Both the position numbers and the translations under genes were made by a program. 10,473 nucleotides of DNA from Ettlia oleoabundans. Taxonomy: Eukaryota > Chlorophyta > Chlorophyceae > Chlamydomonadales. This document shows, piece after piece, positions 1 through 10,473 of the stretch. Every line of letters starts with the position of its first letter. Position 1 is the stretch's first letter. The notes under the pieces were generated by a model that made no database searches, had not been told where the DNA came from, and was given only the letters and a program-made list of their open reading frames with translations. The stretch lies in contig JAAMXP010000472.1 in the NCBI GenBank assembly GCA_019693395.1, forward strand, positions 1-10,473. Reading direction: 5' to 3'.

Positions 1-121
1 GTGTGTGCGTGTCCGCGTGTATGTGCGTGTGCGTGTGCGTGTGTGCGCATGTGTGCGTGTGTGTGTGTGTGTGCGTGCATGTGTGCTTATGCGTGTGTGT
101 GTGTGTGTGTGCGCGTGTGTG
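1..121 (+). repeat. TG/GT microsatellite in an ABCF intron
   Basis: This is an imperfect alternating purine-pyrimidine tract, mainly TG with CG and CA interruptions, running from the left edge. It lies in the intron that ends at the acceptor 256-257, just before the first visible ABCF exon. The rest of that intron (122-257) is unremarkable apart from the acceptor. Cys/Val-rich open frames across the tract are artefacts of the repeat. Confidence 0.9.
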
Positions 122-257
122 TAACGGACGACACACTGAGAGCAAGGTCTGTACACAGCTTTGCGCACCGTTATGCATTGACATCCATCCCTCCGTATGA
201 ATTTTCGACTGCTATTCACCTAAAAATGAACAGCTGCAATCCTACAATATTCTGCAG

Positions 258-3941
<3,684 letters not shown>

Positions 3942-4489
3942 TAATAATGCATTGCCCGCGCATCATGTGCATATCTGCCAAGGGCTTGCAATCCCCGCTT
4001 CTATTGCACTTTCCCAGGCAGATCGCTGACGTTGATCACTGGTGGTGCTGTATTTCATTGCTTCCTGTTCCTTTGTCGCTCCCGGCTCTTTTGTCCTCTA
4101 TGTTGTCTTGCTGTCTCTGCTTGATTGCGCCAAAATCTAACACAGGCGACGAATGATACACAGAGCGATAAAGCGTGACGTATATCAGCAAATAGCAGGG
4201 AAGATATCGATGCAAAGAAAGAATGACAGGCCGGAAAGCTGCATCAAATAGAGATACTAGCTGGCTTGATGTTTGAGAGCCGTTTCTTCCCTCTCATCAT
4301 AAAGAGGAAAGAAAATAGTCAACGGGATCCCACCGCCATTGTAGTGCACCGACTGCCTGCAACCGGCACGATTTAGCAAACACAGCAGTCAGCTGTGTGG
4401 CTGTGCCCCATCAGCAATCTTTGCACCAGTCGCTCCACAAGCAAATGCTTGTATGTGTAACGGGAGATGGAAGGAATACAGGGTATGTC
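3942..4489. other. Convergent intergenic region (shared 3' flanks)
   Basis: These 548 bp separate the ABCF stop codon from the stop codon of the minus-strand gene. I see no coding exon. The region holds one TGTAA on the plus strand (4456-4460) and none on the minus strand. A small inverted repeat, ACACAGC (4380-4386) and GCTGTGT (4392-4398) around a 5-nt loop, is also present. Confidence 0.7.
4456..4460 (+). terminator. Candidate polyadenylation signal TGTAA for the ABCF gene
   Basis: This is the first TGTAA downstream of the ABCF stop, 515 bp away. TGTAA is the usual poly(A) signal in green algae. If used, the transcript would end close to 4470-4480, just before the opposing gene's stop codon at 4490. 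The long 3' UTR keeps confidence moderate. Confidence 0.5.
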
Positions 4490-6816
4490 TCAGGTTGAAT
4501 AATATGGCAAATGTCTCCCTCCCCACCTATTAGACCAATGCCTTTCAAGTATCAAAAGTGCTGTAAACGTGCTGACAGAGTTGCCCGTAAACTTCCTAGC
4601 CTCCAGTCCAAGGTAATAATCCACCTGCGACAAGTGGCAGCCAGCCGACCAACCAGTCACTCCTTTAGTCAGCAGCTAATCACGCATCATCCAGTCCACT
4701 GTGGATTGCCAGGTAAGGAAACCAGGGCCCAAGTGTACCACCAAGATAACAACCCGCCTTCCATGTGACAGTGCTTTCCCAGTCTGGCAGCGCTTTGCAA
4801 AGGCGCAGCCAGCAGGAGCGCACCAATGCGTTCTCCTCTCGCGTCAGCTCCTCCCCCGGGCGCACAAGCTGGCTGCCAAGCACCGCGCGATACTGGCTGG
4901 ACTTGATGGACTGGAGGGAGGCCTCCAGCACATCGAGGACTGCATCTGGAAAGGACGTGACTACCACCACTGGCACCTGCACAGGCACAGTCAAAGTGCA
5001 CCGGGCAAAAGGCGCGCAATTTGACTGGCTGCAGGCCGTCTTATAGTGACATATCACGTACATTATTGTGATTGGAGACAATGCATGCTGCCATATGCCC
5101 TGATGCTGCTGGCACATGAAGAACTCCCAAAGGAGGCAGCAGCAGCAGCATTTGCAAAGTGTGCCGTTTTTTCATCGCATCATGGCAGCATGCTAACCAC
5201 GCACCTCCACCTCAAAGCCGTGAAACTCCAGTTGCTGGCCAACAGTGGCTGTGTTGTTCATGCAGTTGTTGCGCCCTTCAGCCGGGTTTGACCACATCTT
5301 GCAAAGCGCAAACCAGTCCTTTTCCACCCGCAGGTGGATCAGGTTGTAGTCAGCCGAACCCGACTTGGCTTCAATGCGCTGCCGTCTCGCTGCAATGATG
5401 GACTGGAAGCGGGGCGAGGGGCGCAAACCCTTCACTGCCGCCCGCAGCAAGCCTCTGTGCCTCTTCATCAGGGCTCCAGGTATGCGGAACGCGGGACAGG
5501 CAATTCTGTAACAAGGCAACCACGAGCTGGGCATCAGGCTGGCCAGGAAAGAGCGACAAGGTTAACAATGTGCGCTTTGCCAACCAATATTACACTCTAC
5601 AAGAAGAACATGAAAGTACATGCGCTGCGGCTACATCTGTGCACCTCAACCTGCAAACGCCACTGGCTGGCAAGCACCTGATATGCTGGATCTCGCGCTG
5701 CTGCTTGATATGTGCGATGAGAGCGCCGACTTTTGACTGGCTGTCGTACTCCTTGATAGAGACTACGGTAGCATTTGGCGTCCGTCCCCCAACCACTTGC
5801 ACGCCATGCACAGCGAGCGCCTCTGCAAAGGCCTCCTCATCGAACCACTCCCTGCACAGCAAAGTCCCAGACAAGCTCCATGCTGTGGTCATGCTTCCCC
5901 ATTGCACAAATGAGCTTTCCAGGCCGGAGAATACCATGGGAAGGCAAAACGGCTGCCACAAGTGCTGCCATGTGCAACTGCCTGCAGCTATGTTAGAGTA
6001 AAGGCAGGGACAGTTAACCTGAAAGGCACAGTTTCTGCTTTGTCTGCTGTCACTGTCTGCATGTCATCTGGCTGCATGCCATTTAGCAAAAAGTCAGGAA
6101 GCACAAGGCTGCGCCTTGCTGCTGCTGCAAGCACTAGCCCTGCGCAGCAAGGGGCCCCGTTGAGTGGTGGATTAGGACCACTGTTGCAGTGGTGGATTAG
6201 GACCATTGATGCAACTGAAACCTAGTTCATACCAATCAACTCATCATTGAATGGTGAGTTGGCATTCACGAGTGAATAGTAAGGCACATATCAACCACTG
6301 GCCACGCAGGCAATGCACAGTGCATGTGCATTCATGGCGTAAGACGGAACCACAAAAGTTGGGTGAGGCCATAGTCAATACTGAGCATGTACCCACCAAC
6401 AGCCATGCAACAGCCGGTCGCACCTGACAGCAAGGCAATGCGCTGGTTGGTAAAGCCATTGCAAACCTCAAACTGCAGAGTGGTCATGTCCTCGGCAGGT
6501 GGGAGTGATGACGGCAGGCTGGTCCCGCCGCGGCGGTATGCTTGCTGCAAGTGGCGATTGGGGGCGCCGCTCAAGCTGACTGTCTGCTGATATCGTGCCC
6601 ACAACAGCAGCAACGCTATGAAGGTCACCGCCAAGGCCCGTATCTGCACAGTACCCGAAATAGGAGTGCAGCTGGGGTGACGCTAGCAGAAAGGGCAGCA
6701 ACGTCGGCTGCGGGCGCGGTTTGGCAGGGGTCGGAGCGCACCTTGTACCTCCTAACTGACGGCGGCCCGCCAGGCGGCAACAAAGCCTTCACCGAAGCAG
6801 ATGGCTTCAACACCAT
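4490..6816 (-). CDS. GDP-fucose O-fucosyltransferase-like, type II Golgi membrane protein, 7 exons, complete
   Basis: Minus-strand exons, 5' to 3': 6816-6742, 6643-6424, 6139-6019, 5851-5678, 5505-5205, 4976-4824, 4624-4490 (TGA 4492-4490). They total 1179 nt, in frame, giving 392 residues. The start is an ATG in strong context (A at -3, G at +4). A short basic tail (PSVRRYK) precedes one hydrophobic segment at about residues 26-43 (ALAVTFIALLLLWARY), as in a signal anchor. CNGFTNQRIALLSG (86-99) resembles the N-terminal GNQ-type motif of O-fucosyltransferases. HLRVEKDW (254-261) fits their His-x-Arg GDP-fucose site, and TGNSVSTFTALL lies near the C-terminus. These motifs suggest lumenal transfer of fucose from GDP-fucose; the acceptor is unknown. 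The assignment rests on motifs recognised by eye. The first exon and its 98-bp intron are the least certain part, since no in-frame ATG precedes the membrane segment in exon 2. Confidence 0.82.
6163..6205 (-). repeat. 18-bp direct repeat, period 25, in a fucosyltransferase intron
   Basis: The identical 18-mer AGTGGTGGATTAGGACCA occurs at 6163-6180 and 6188-6205. On the gene's (minus) strand each copy contains TCCTAATCC, which fits a YTNAY branch-point consensus. The copies lie roughly 30 and 60 nt before the acceptor at 6141-6140, so the repeat may duplicate the branch site of intron 6423-6140. Confidence 0.75.
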
Positions 6817-7078
6817 GTTGAGTGCTGCGCCCTTTGGCGGGGGGGATGCCAGTTGAGCAGTTGTCGAAAGCGACCAGCGACTGCCTCCAGATTTGAGGAT
6901 GCCTCCGCAAGCCAGGCGTGTCACCAAGCAAGCACCACGGAAGGCGGGGCGCCCTGCCGGCCCTCCCTTCAGGTTGTTAGGCGGCGGCTCGGAAGCAACT
7001 CGGTTCCTGTACCCCGGGCATGCCGCCACACTGCTATCGCACTGTTGATACCCTTTGCCGCTTAGCCGGCAACTGCCA

Positions 7079-7120
7079 GGAGGTACGGTGGAGGTACGCA
7101 AGCCACGTCAACGTGACTCA
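7079..7120. promoter_or_regulatory. Possible promoter motif cluster
   Basis: GGAGGTACG occurs twice with an 11-bp period (7079-7087 and 7090-7098). It is followed by CACGT-CA-ACGTG (7104-7115), an inverted pair of ACGT cores of the kind bound by plant bZIP/bHLH factors, and by TGACTCA (7114-7120). The position in a divergent promoter region fits, but motifs this short are common by chance. Confidence 0.25.
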
Positions 7121-7162
7121 CCCTCCCTCTCTCTCTCTCTCTCTCTGTCTCTTTCTCTCTCT
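7121..7162. repeat. CT (polypyrimidine) microsatellite
   Basis: This is an imperfect CT tract, pure over 7127-7146 and interrupted by G at 7147 and a T triplet at 7152-7154. It lies between the divergent genes. Similar CT tracts occur in many plant and algal promoters and 5' UTRs, but nothing here shows which gene, if either, it serves. Confidence 0.9.
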
Positions 7163-7410
7163 GCCGATCAATTAGCGCGGGGTGGGGGCCCACTGATAGC
7201 CAGGATGAAATTCTCTGTGCAGAGTAAAAAATAGTGACAAGTCGGTTTCATGGCCTTCGACGGAAGTCTACACCCACAGGGAGAATGAAAGCTGGCGCAT
7301 GAGGTGGCTCCTGATGTGATTCTAAACCCCTGTCTTGTGGGCCTATGAACTAATTTGGCCTGGAGGACACCCTATTCACGGAGGCTATCTATGTGTTGCT
7401 GGTGACCGCC

Positions 7411-7439
7411 GGGGGGGTCCTGGCATGACCTGCCCCCCC
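7411..7439. repeat. G7/C7 inverted repeat
   Basis: Seven G residues (7411-7417) and seven C residues (7433-7439) flank a 15-nt spacer and could form a hairpin or cruciform. It is intergenic. The homopolymer arms make chance more likely than for a mixed-sequence stem. Confidence 0.55.
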
Positions 7440-7851
7440 ACATTGGGATTTGTGTGCGGTTGGCACAGACGAACTGCCAAGGCAAACTGAGCACCGTTGC
7501 GGATTAACTTCGGACTGCAATGAACCAAAGGCAATTGCACCTAGAAGGCCAAAGCTGTGCAGGCAAGGTGCACATGGCAGGTTTGCAGCGGCGCGGTCAT
7601 TGGGGCAGCCGGGCCGCAGCCCTGGCAGCGGCGGCCGGCGGCGAGCAGGCTGGCGTCGCATGGGGCCCACGGGTACGCAGCACAACCAGCCATTCCCCCT
7701 CCTGCTGACTGCTCGGTAAAGAGAGAGATAGTGTTACACTCGGCAAATACAGTCATTTTATAACCTCCTCTGCAGTACGCCTGTACATGCTGTGAGATTC
7801 CTCTCAGCCTGTTCTTATTTCTCGGCCAAAGTTCCTGAGACGCGATTGTAA

Positions 7852-7866
7852 GAATAACTCTTATTC
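7852..7866 (+). repeat. Short inverted repeat just upstream of the SDHAF4 start
   Basis: GAATAA (7852-7857) and TTATTC (7861-7866) pair around CTC and end 6 nt before the ATG at 7873. The AT-rich 6-bp stem would be weak in RNA. It includes the in-frame TAA (7855-7857) that supports the chosen start codon. Confidence 0.45.
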
Positions 7867-7872
7867 GTCGCA

Positions 7873-8404
7873 ATGGTGCTGCCGCAGGTTCACTGGAGCC
7901 TGGGAGCCCGCCGCTGGTCGGGCCTGGTGGCCGCTCTAGCAAACCAAACACTCCTCCAGCGCAGGGCAGTGCCCTCTTGGTACACCACCAGCAGCGGCGG
8001 CGGCGACGGCGGGGATGGCGGGGAAACCTCAGGGTGCAGCAGCTGCAATCAACCACCTCGAACAGTGACTTCACTGCCAGGAAACGCAGATGAAGATCTT
8101 GATCCCCTGAGCCTGCAGAAGAACGAGCAGGTGGCAGCCCACAGGCAGGAGTACAAAGCAGCACTGAGCACCCAGGTACTGTGCCCCAGGCCTGTCCCTG
8201 CTTCATCCGTGTCGGCACGATTGCTGCTGATTTGCGATTAGGCACCAGTGCGCTCACCTGACGTACCCGCGTTTGCCCTACCGTCTGTTTGCACCGCAGG
8301 CGCCCCGCCCTGTTCGTGGCCAGAGCGAGATCGGAGGTTATGCTGGGCCAGAGCCGACGAGGTACAGCGATTGGGAGATTAAAGGGCGCTGTTCTGACTT
8401 CTAA
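7873..8404 (+). CDS. SDHAF4: Succinate dehydrogenase assembly factor 4 (SDHAF4 / DUF1674), mitochondrial, 2 exons
   Basis: Exons 7873-8175 and 8300-8404 (TAA 8402-8404) join in phase 0 across a 124-bp GT-AG intron and give 135 residues. An in-frame TAA at 7855-7857 and G at -3 and +4 support the ATG at 7873. The family hallmark is the C-terminus, GPEPTRYSDWEIKGRCSDF (117-135), encoded by exon 2; relatives typically read GPEPTRYGDWE(K)KGRCSDF. The N-terminus is rich in Arg, Leu, Ser and Ala with almost no acidic residues (ARRWSGLVAALANQTLLQRR), as expected for a mitochondrial presequence. A Ser/Gly/Asp-rich spacer and a charged stretch follow and are not recognisably conserved. SDHAF4 binds flavinylated SdhA and helps it join SdhB in complex II; this is family knowledge. 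TGTAA lies 85 bp after the stop. Confidence 0.93.
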
Positions 8405-8488
8405 TTGCCAACAGATGTGGTGTGCCCCTGTTAGTGTGATGAGCGAAGCGCCGTCGCGTCACTCTGAACCTGACCGCATTCATTGTTG

Positions 8489-8493
8489 TGTAA
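8489..8493 (+). terminator. Polyadenylation signal TGTAA for SDHAF4
   Basis: TGTAA lies 85 bp past the SDHAF4 stop codon, a typical spacing for green-algal mRNAs. Cleavage would be expected about 10-20 nt further on. Confidence 0.65.
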
Positions 8494-8835
8494 CCACCGT
8501 GCTGCAACGATGAGAGTCCAACCTGGGGGAAAGCGATCATTGCAGTTTATCTAAAGGCAGTCTGATTGGGGCACCTATGCTGCTTCTGTCACGCCATCTT
8601 CACCCCATTGGCGCAGTGTTGCTTTGTCAGACAGGTTTCACAGACATTTGAAAACGTGTGCCAGAAGTGCGCGTGCATTCCATATGCAGGCGCTTGTCCT
8701 ACAGGGTGGTGGTTAGCCCCTTGCAGTTTGAGTAGCCAGCAACCCCCTCCCTTGACATTATTGTCCCCGGACAAATACCCTTGCACACCCTTGCTCCACC
8801 TAGTGAATACACGTTTTTAAGCTTTGTTGGCCTTA

Positions 8836-8918
8836 GGTTGTACCTGCTTACGACGGGCAACTGTACCTTGATGTACAGTTCATAAAATTAACAGGGTGCA
8901 GGTACCCCATGTACAACC
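8836..8918. repeat. Nested inverted repeat rich in GTAC
   Basis: The inner pair is AACTGTAC (8859-8866) and GTACAGTT (8873-8880), perfect over 8 bp with a 6-nt loop. Outside it, GGTTGTAC (8836-8843) matches GTACAACC (8911-8918), and the overlapping GTACCTGC (8840-8847) matches GCAGGTAC (8898-8905). The right outer arm carries an extra GTAC compared with the left, so the outer stem is offset. It lies about 190 bp upstream of the transporter ATG. It could be a cruciform-forming element, a small mobile-element remnant or a protein site; nothing decides between these. Confidence 0.6.
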
Positions 8919-9067
8919 CACGCTCGTCCTTTCAAGATTACCTCCTGTCAGCTTATCAACAGCTCAGCAGTTCCTGTGCACAACGCCATTTGATCCTCAC
9001 TTCTCGAGACTAGAAACGCAAGACCGTTACTTGCCGCTGACTCACAACGGCGCCACTCGCAAGGGCA

Positions 9068-9089
9068 GCGGCCCCAGAGAAGGGGCCGC
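9068..9089 (+). promoter_or_regulatory. GC-rich hairpin in the probable 5' leader of the transporter gene
   Basis: GCGGCCCC (9068-9075) and GGGGCCGC (9082-9089) are perfect 8-bp arms around AGAGAA, ending 20 nt before the ATG at 9110. In RNA this would be an all-G/C stem near the start codon, a position where stems can slow scanning ribosomes. Whether it is transcribed depends on the unmapped transcription start. Confidence 0.55.
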
Positions 9090-9109
9090 CTCGCCAGCCG
9101 GAGGCAGAG

Positions 9110-10359
9110 ATGGAGCGACTTAGCAGAACCCCCAAGTCCGCAGACAGGGTTGTGACGCCAGTGGCATCAAAGGCGGTGCAGCTGTTGGGCAGCTCAAATG
9201 ACCTCCCCCAGCAGCAGCAACAGGCACTGTACTTGTTGGAGGAGGAGCAAAAGAAGCGGCAGCAGTTGTTGGGCCTGCCCACCAGCGCGGTTGCGGGAGC
9301 AGCATACTGCCTGTCCTCAATGTCCATGGTGCGCTGAAGGGCATCTCATGCATCCTCCCACATGCCACCGCCTCCCGGACACATCCCCTGCAAGTCACGC
9401 CGCTGGTTGATCTTGTTGCACGACACTGAGCTTTGAATGGGCCCTGAGTTGTTACTCTCTCAGCCTCTGCCAGTCCTGGCGCATATCAGGGCAGCATAAG
9501 CTGTGTATCTGTCACCTGTCAGAAGGCGTCCATGCAACCGCTTCGTTGCTGTCCACTGCTTGCCTGAACGGTTGCAGGTGCTTCTCAACAAGATGGCCCT
9601 GTCTTCCTTCCACTTCTCGTCTGCCAATGCTCTGCTCTTCTTCCAATGCCTGCTCAGCGTATTGGCAGTCCAAGCTTGCAACGCGGCAGGATTGGTCAAA
9701 GTGGAACCTTTGAACGTCGCAATTGTTTCCATCTGGTTCCCAGTTAATCTTGTGTTTGTCGGCATGATAGGCACCAGTTTTTGGGCGCTTCTCAGCCTGA
9801 ATGTAGGAATGGTCACAGGTGACTTTGCAGCAGCAACATGTGTGTGTGTGTGTGCGTGTGCGTGCCACATCTGTGTGTGTGCATCTGCGCGCGTATGTGC
9901 CACAGCCTACATGAGCCGGTCACAAAAGTGGGGGCCACCAGCGGCATAGGGCAGGCCAGCCAAATAAGGAGGAAGGGCAGGGTTGGGCATCCTTGACATC
10001 CGCACAGCATGTGTTTCTGTATGGGCCAAATGCACATGTTGGCTGGCCACGCAGCAGCCGCCCTGCTGCAGTCCAAGTTCTGCATTTTGGCTGACAGGCA
10101 GCAACATGCCGTGCAGAAACACTGACATCCACCTTGCTGTCTTTGCAGTCTTGAAAAATCTGACGAATTTATTTACCTTGCTTGGTGATTATTTTGTGTA
10201 TGGGCGTTCGTACGGAATCGGTGTTTGGGCCTGCGTGGCACTTATGCTCCTGTCGGCGGTCTGTGGCGCTGCCACAGATTTGTCATTTCAAGCTATCGGC
10301 TACTTCTGGCAGATCATCAATTGTGTTTTCACAGCATCTTATTCCCTCTACATGCGGAG
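9110..10359 (+). CDS. GDP-mannose / nucleotide-sugar transporter (GONST/Vrg4-like), 3'-partial
   Basis: Exons 9110-9328, 9578-9818 and 10149-10359 join in frame (phases 0 and 1) and end at a donor, AG|GTAAAC, in phase 2. That gives 223 complete residues, and the gene continues off the right edge. A cytosolic N-terminus with a Gln/Glu/Lys stretch (LPQQQQQALYLLEEEQKKRQQ) leads into hydrophobic segments from about residue 58. The order AYCLSSMSMVLLNK, IWFPVNLVFVGMIGTS, NVGMVTVLKNLTNLFT, ATDLSFQAIGYFWQIINC and FTASYSLYMR closely follows plant GONST1/2-type GDP-mannose transporters as I recall them. Such proteins exchange GDP-sugar for GMP across the Golgi membrane. The nucleotide-binding GALNK-like motif lies in the missing C-terminal part, so exact sugar specificity is open. 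A GC hairpin lies just before the start codon. Confidence 0.9.
9838..9899 (+). repeat. TG microsatellite in a transporter intron
   Basis: An imperfect TG tract with CG and CA steps lies 20 bp after the donor of intron 9819-10148. It resembles the tract at the left window edge and is also on the sense strand of its gene. Confidence 0.85.
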
Positions 10360-10455
10360 GTAAACAGCACATTGCTTGTGTATGTATTAAACTGCCTTGC
10401 TGGTTGCCTGCATCGACGAGCCTTTTGTCCAATACACCTGTCGTATGATAGCCCC

Positions 10456-10473
10456 CCGCGCGCGCGCGCGCGC
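10456..10473. repeat. CG dinucleotide tract at the right edge
   Basis: After six C residues the sequence alternates C and G to the last base. It falls in the transporter intron that starts at 10360. The true length is unknown because the window ends inside it. Confidence 0.85.

Larger units (their letters stand above)
6817..7872. other. Divergent intergenic region (promoters of the fucosyltransferase-like gene and SDHAF4)
   Basis: These 1056 bp lie between two divergent start codons and should hold both promoters and 5' UTRs. I found no TATA-like element or convincing exon. The open frames here are GC-rich and low in complexity, and match no family I know. Visible structure: ACGT cores near 7104-7115, a CT tract, a G7/C7 inverted repeat, and a short inverted repeat next to the SDHAF4 start. 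Confidence 0.65.
8405..9109. other. Intergenic region between SDHAF4 and the transporter gene
   Basis: These 705 bp hold the SDHAF4 3' UTR, then the promoter and leader of the transporter gene. Open frames here are short and match nothing I know. Two inverted repeats stand out: a nested one at 8836-8918 and a GC-rich hairpin at 9068-9089. No TATA box is evident. Confidence 0.65.

Noticed and set aside
5371..5583. Alternative minus-strand frame before fucosyltransferase exon 5
   Set aside because: The frame starting after TTACAG at 5506 joins the previous exon exactly and leads into HLRVEKDW; the other frame breaks that motif.
6263..6277. Short inverted repeat ATTCAC/GTGAAT
   Set aside because: Six-bp arms in an intron; expected by chance.
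6625..7101. 158-codon open frame on the minus strand
   Set aside because: It has no ATG before 6816, and its upstream part is low-complexity with no family signs. Only 6816-6742 is kept, as exon 1 of the fucosyltransferase-like gene.
7389..7719. Overlapping frames on both strands in the divergent intergenic region
   Set aside because: No conserved motif, no convincing splice partners and GC-rich low-complexity translation on both strands.
7541..8257. 238-codon open frame on the minus strand
   Set aside because: Largely the antisense shadow of SDHAF4 exon 1, with Arg/Cys-rich composition typical of a shadow frame and no domain.

Overview
The window is eukaryotic nuclear DNA, most likely from a green alga (Chlorophyta). 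Every gene is interrupted by short introns of about 100 to 740 bp with GT-AG ends (one GC-AG) and YAG acceptors. Two genes are followed by TGTAA, the usual green-algal polyadenylation signal. The proteins match plant or algal versions of their families, and TG, CT and CG simple repeats are common. The species cannot be named from the sequence. The window opens inside a TG repeat and closes inside a CG repeat, and the first and last genes run off its ends.

Layout. (1) 1-3941, plus strand: the 3' part, eight exons, of a tandem-ATPase ABCF protein (plant ABCF1 = human ABCF2 group), a soluble translation or ribosome-associated factor. (2) 3942-4489: shared 3' region of two convergent genes. (3) 4490-6816, minus strand: a complete seven-exon gene for a type II membrane protein of the GDP-fucose O-fucosyltransferase-like class, 392 residues in my model. 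(4) 6817-7872: about 1.06 kb between divergent genes, with a CT microsatellite and small inverted repeats. (5) 7873-8404, plus strand: a two-exon gene for SDHAF4, the mitochondrial assembly factor for succinate dehydrogenase. (6) 8405-9109: intergenic, with a nested inverted repeat and a GC hairpin just before the next start codon. (7) 9110 to the right end, plus strand: the first three exons of a GONST/Vrg4-like GDP-mannose (nucleotide-sugar) transporter, continuing beyond the window.

The genes do not form one pathway. The transporter and the fucosyltransferase-like enzyme would both act in Golgi glycosylation with GDP-sugars, but SDHAF4 lies between them and eukaryotic neighbours need not be linked. 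The gene models rest on frame-consistent splicing across all 16 complete introns and on family motifs read by eye; no alignment or search was run. I found no novel multi-gene system. The best leads are an unusual leucine in the second ABC signature of the ABCF protein, a duplicated intron segment carrying two candidate branch points, a strong hairpin in the transporter leader, and a nested inverted repeat upstream of it.
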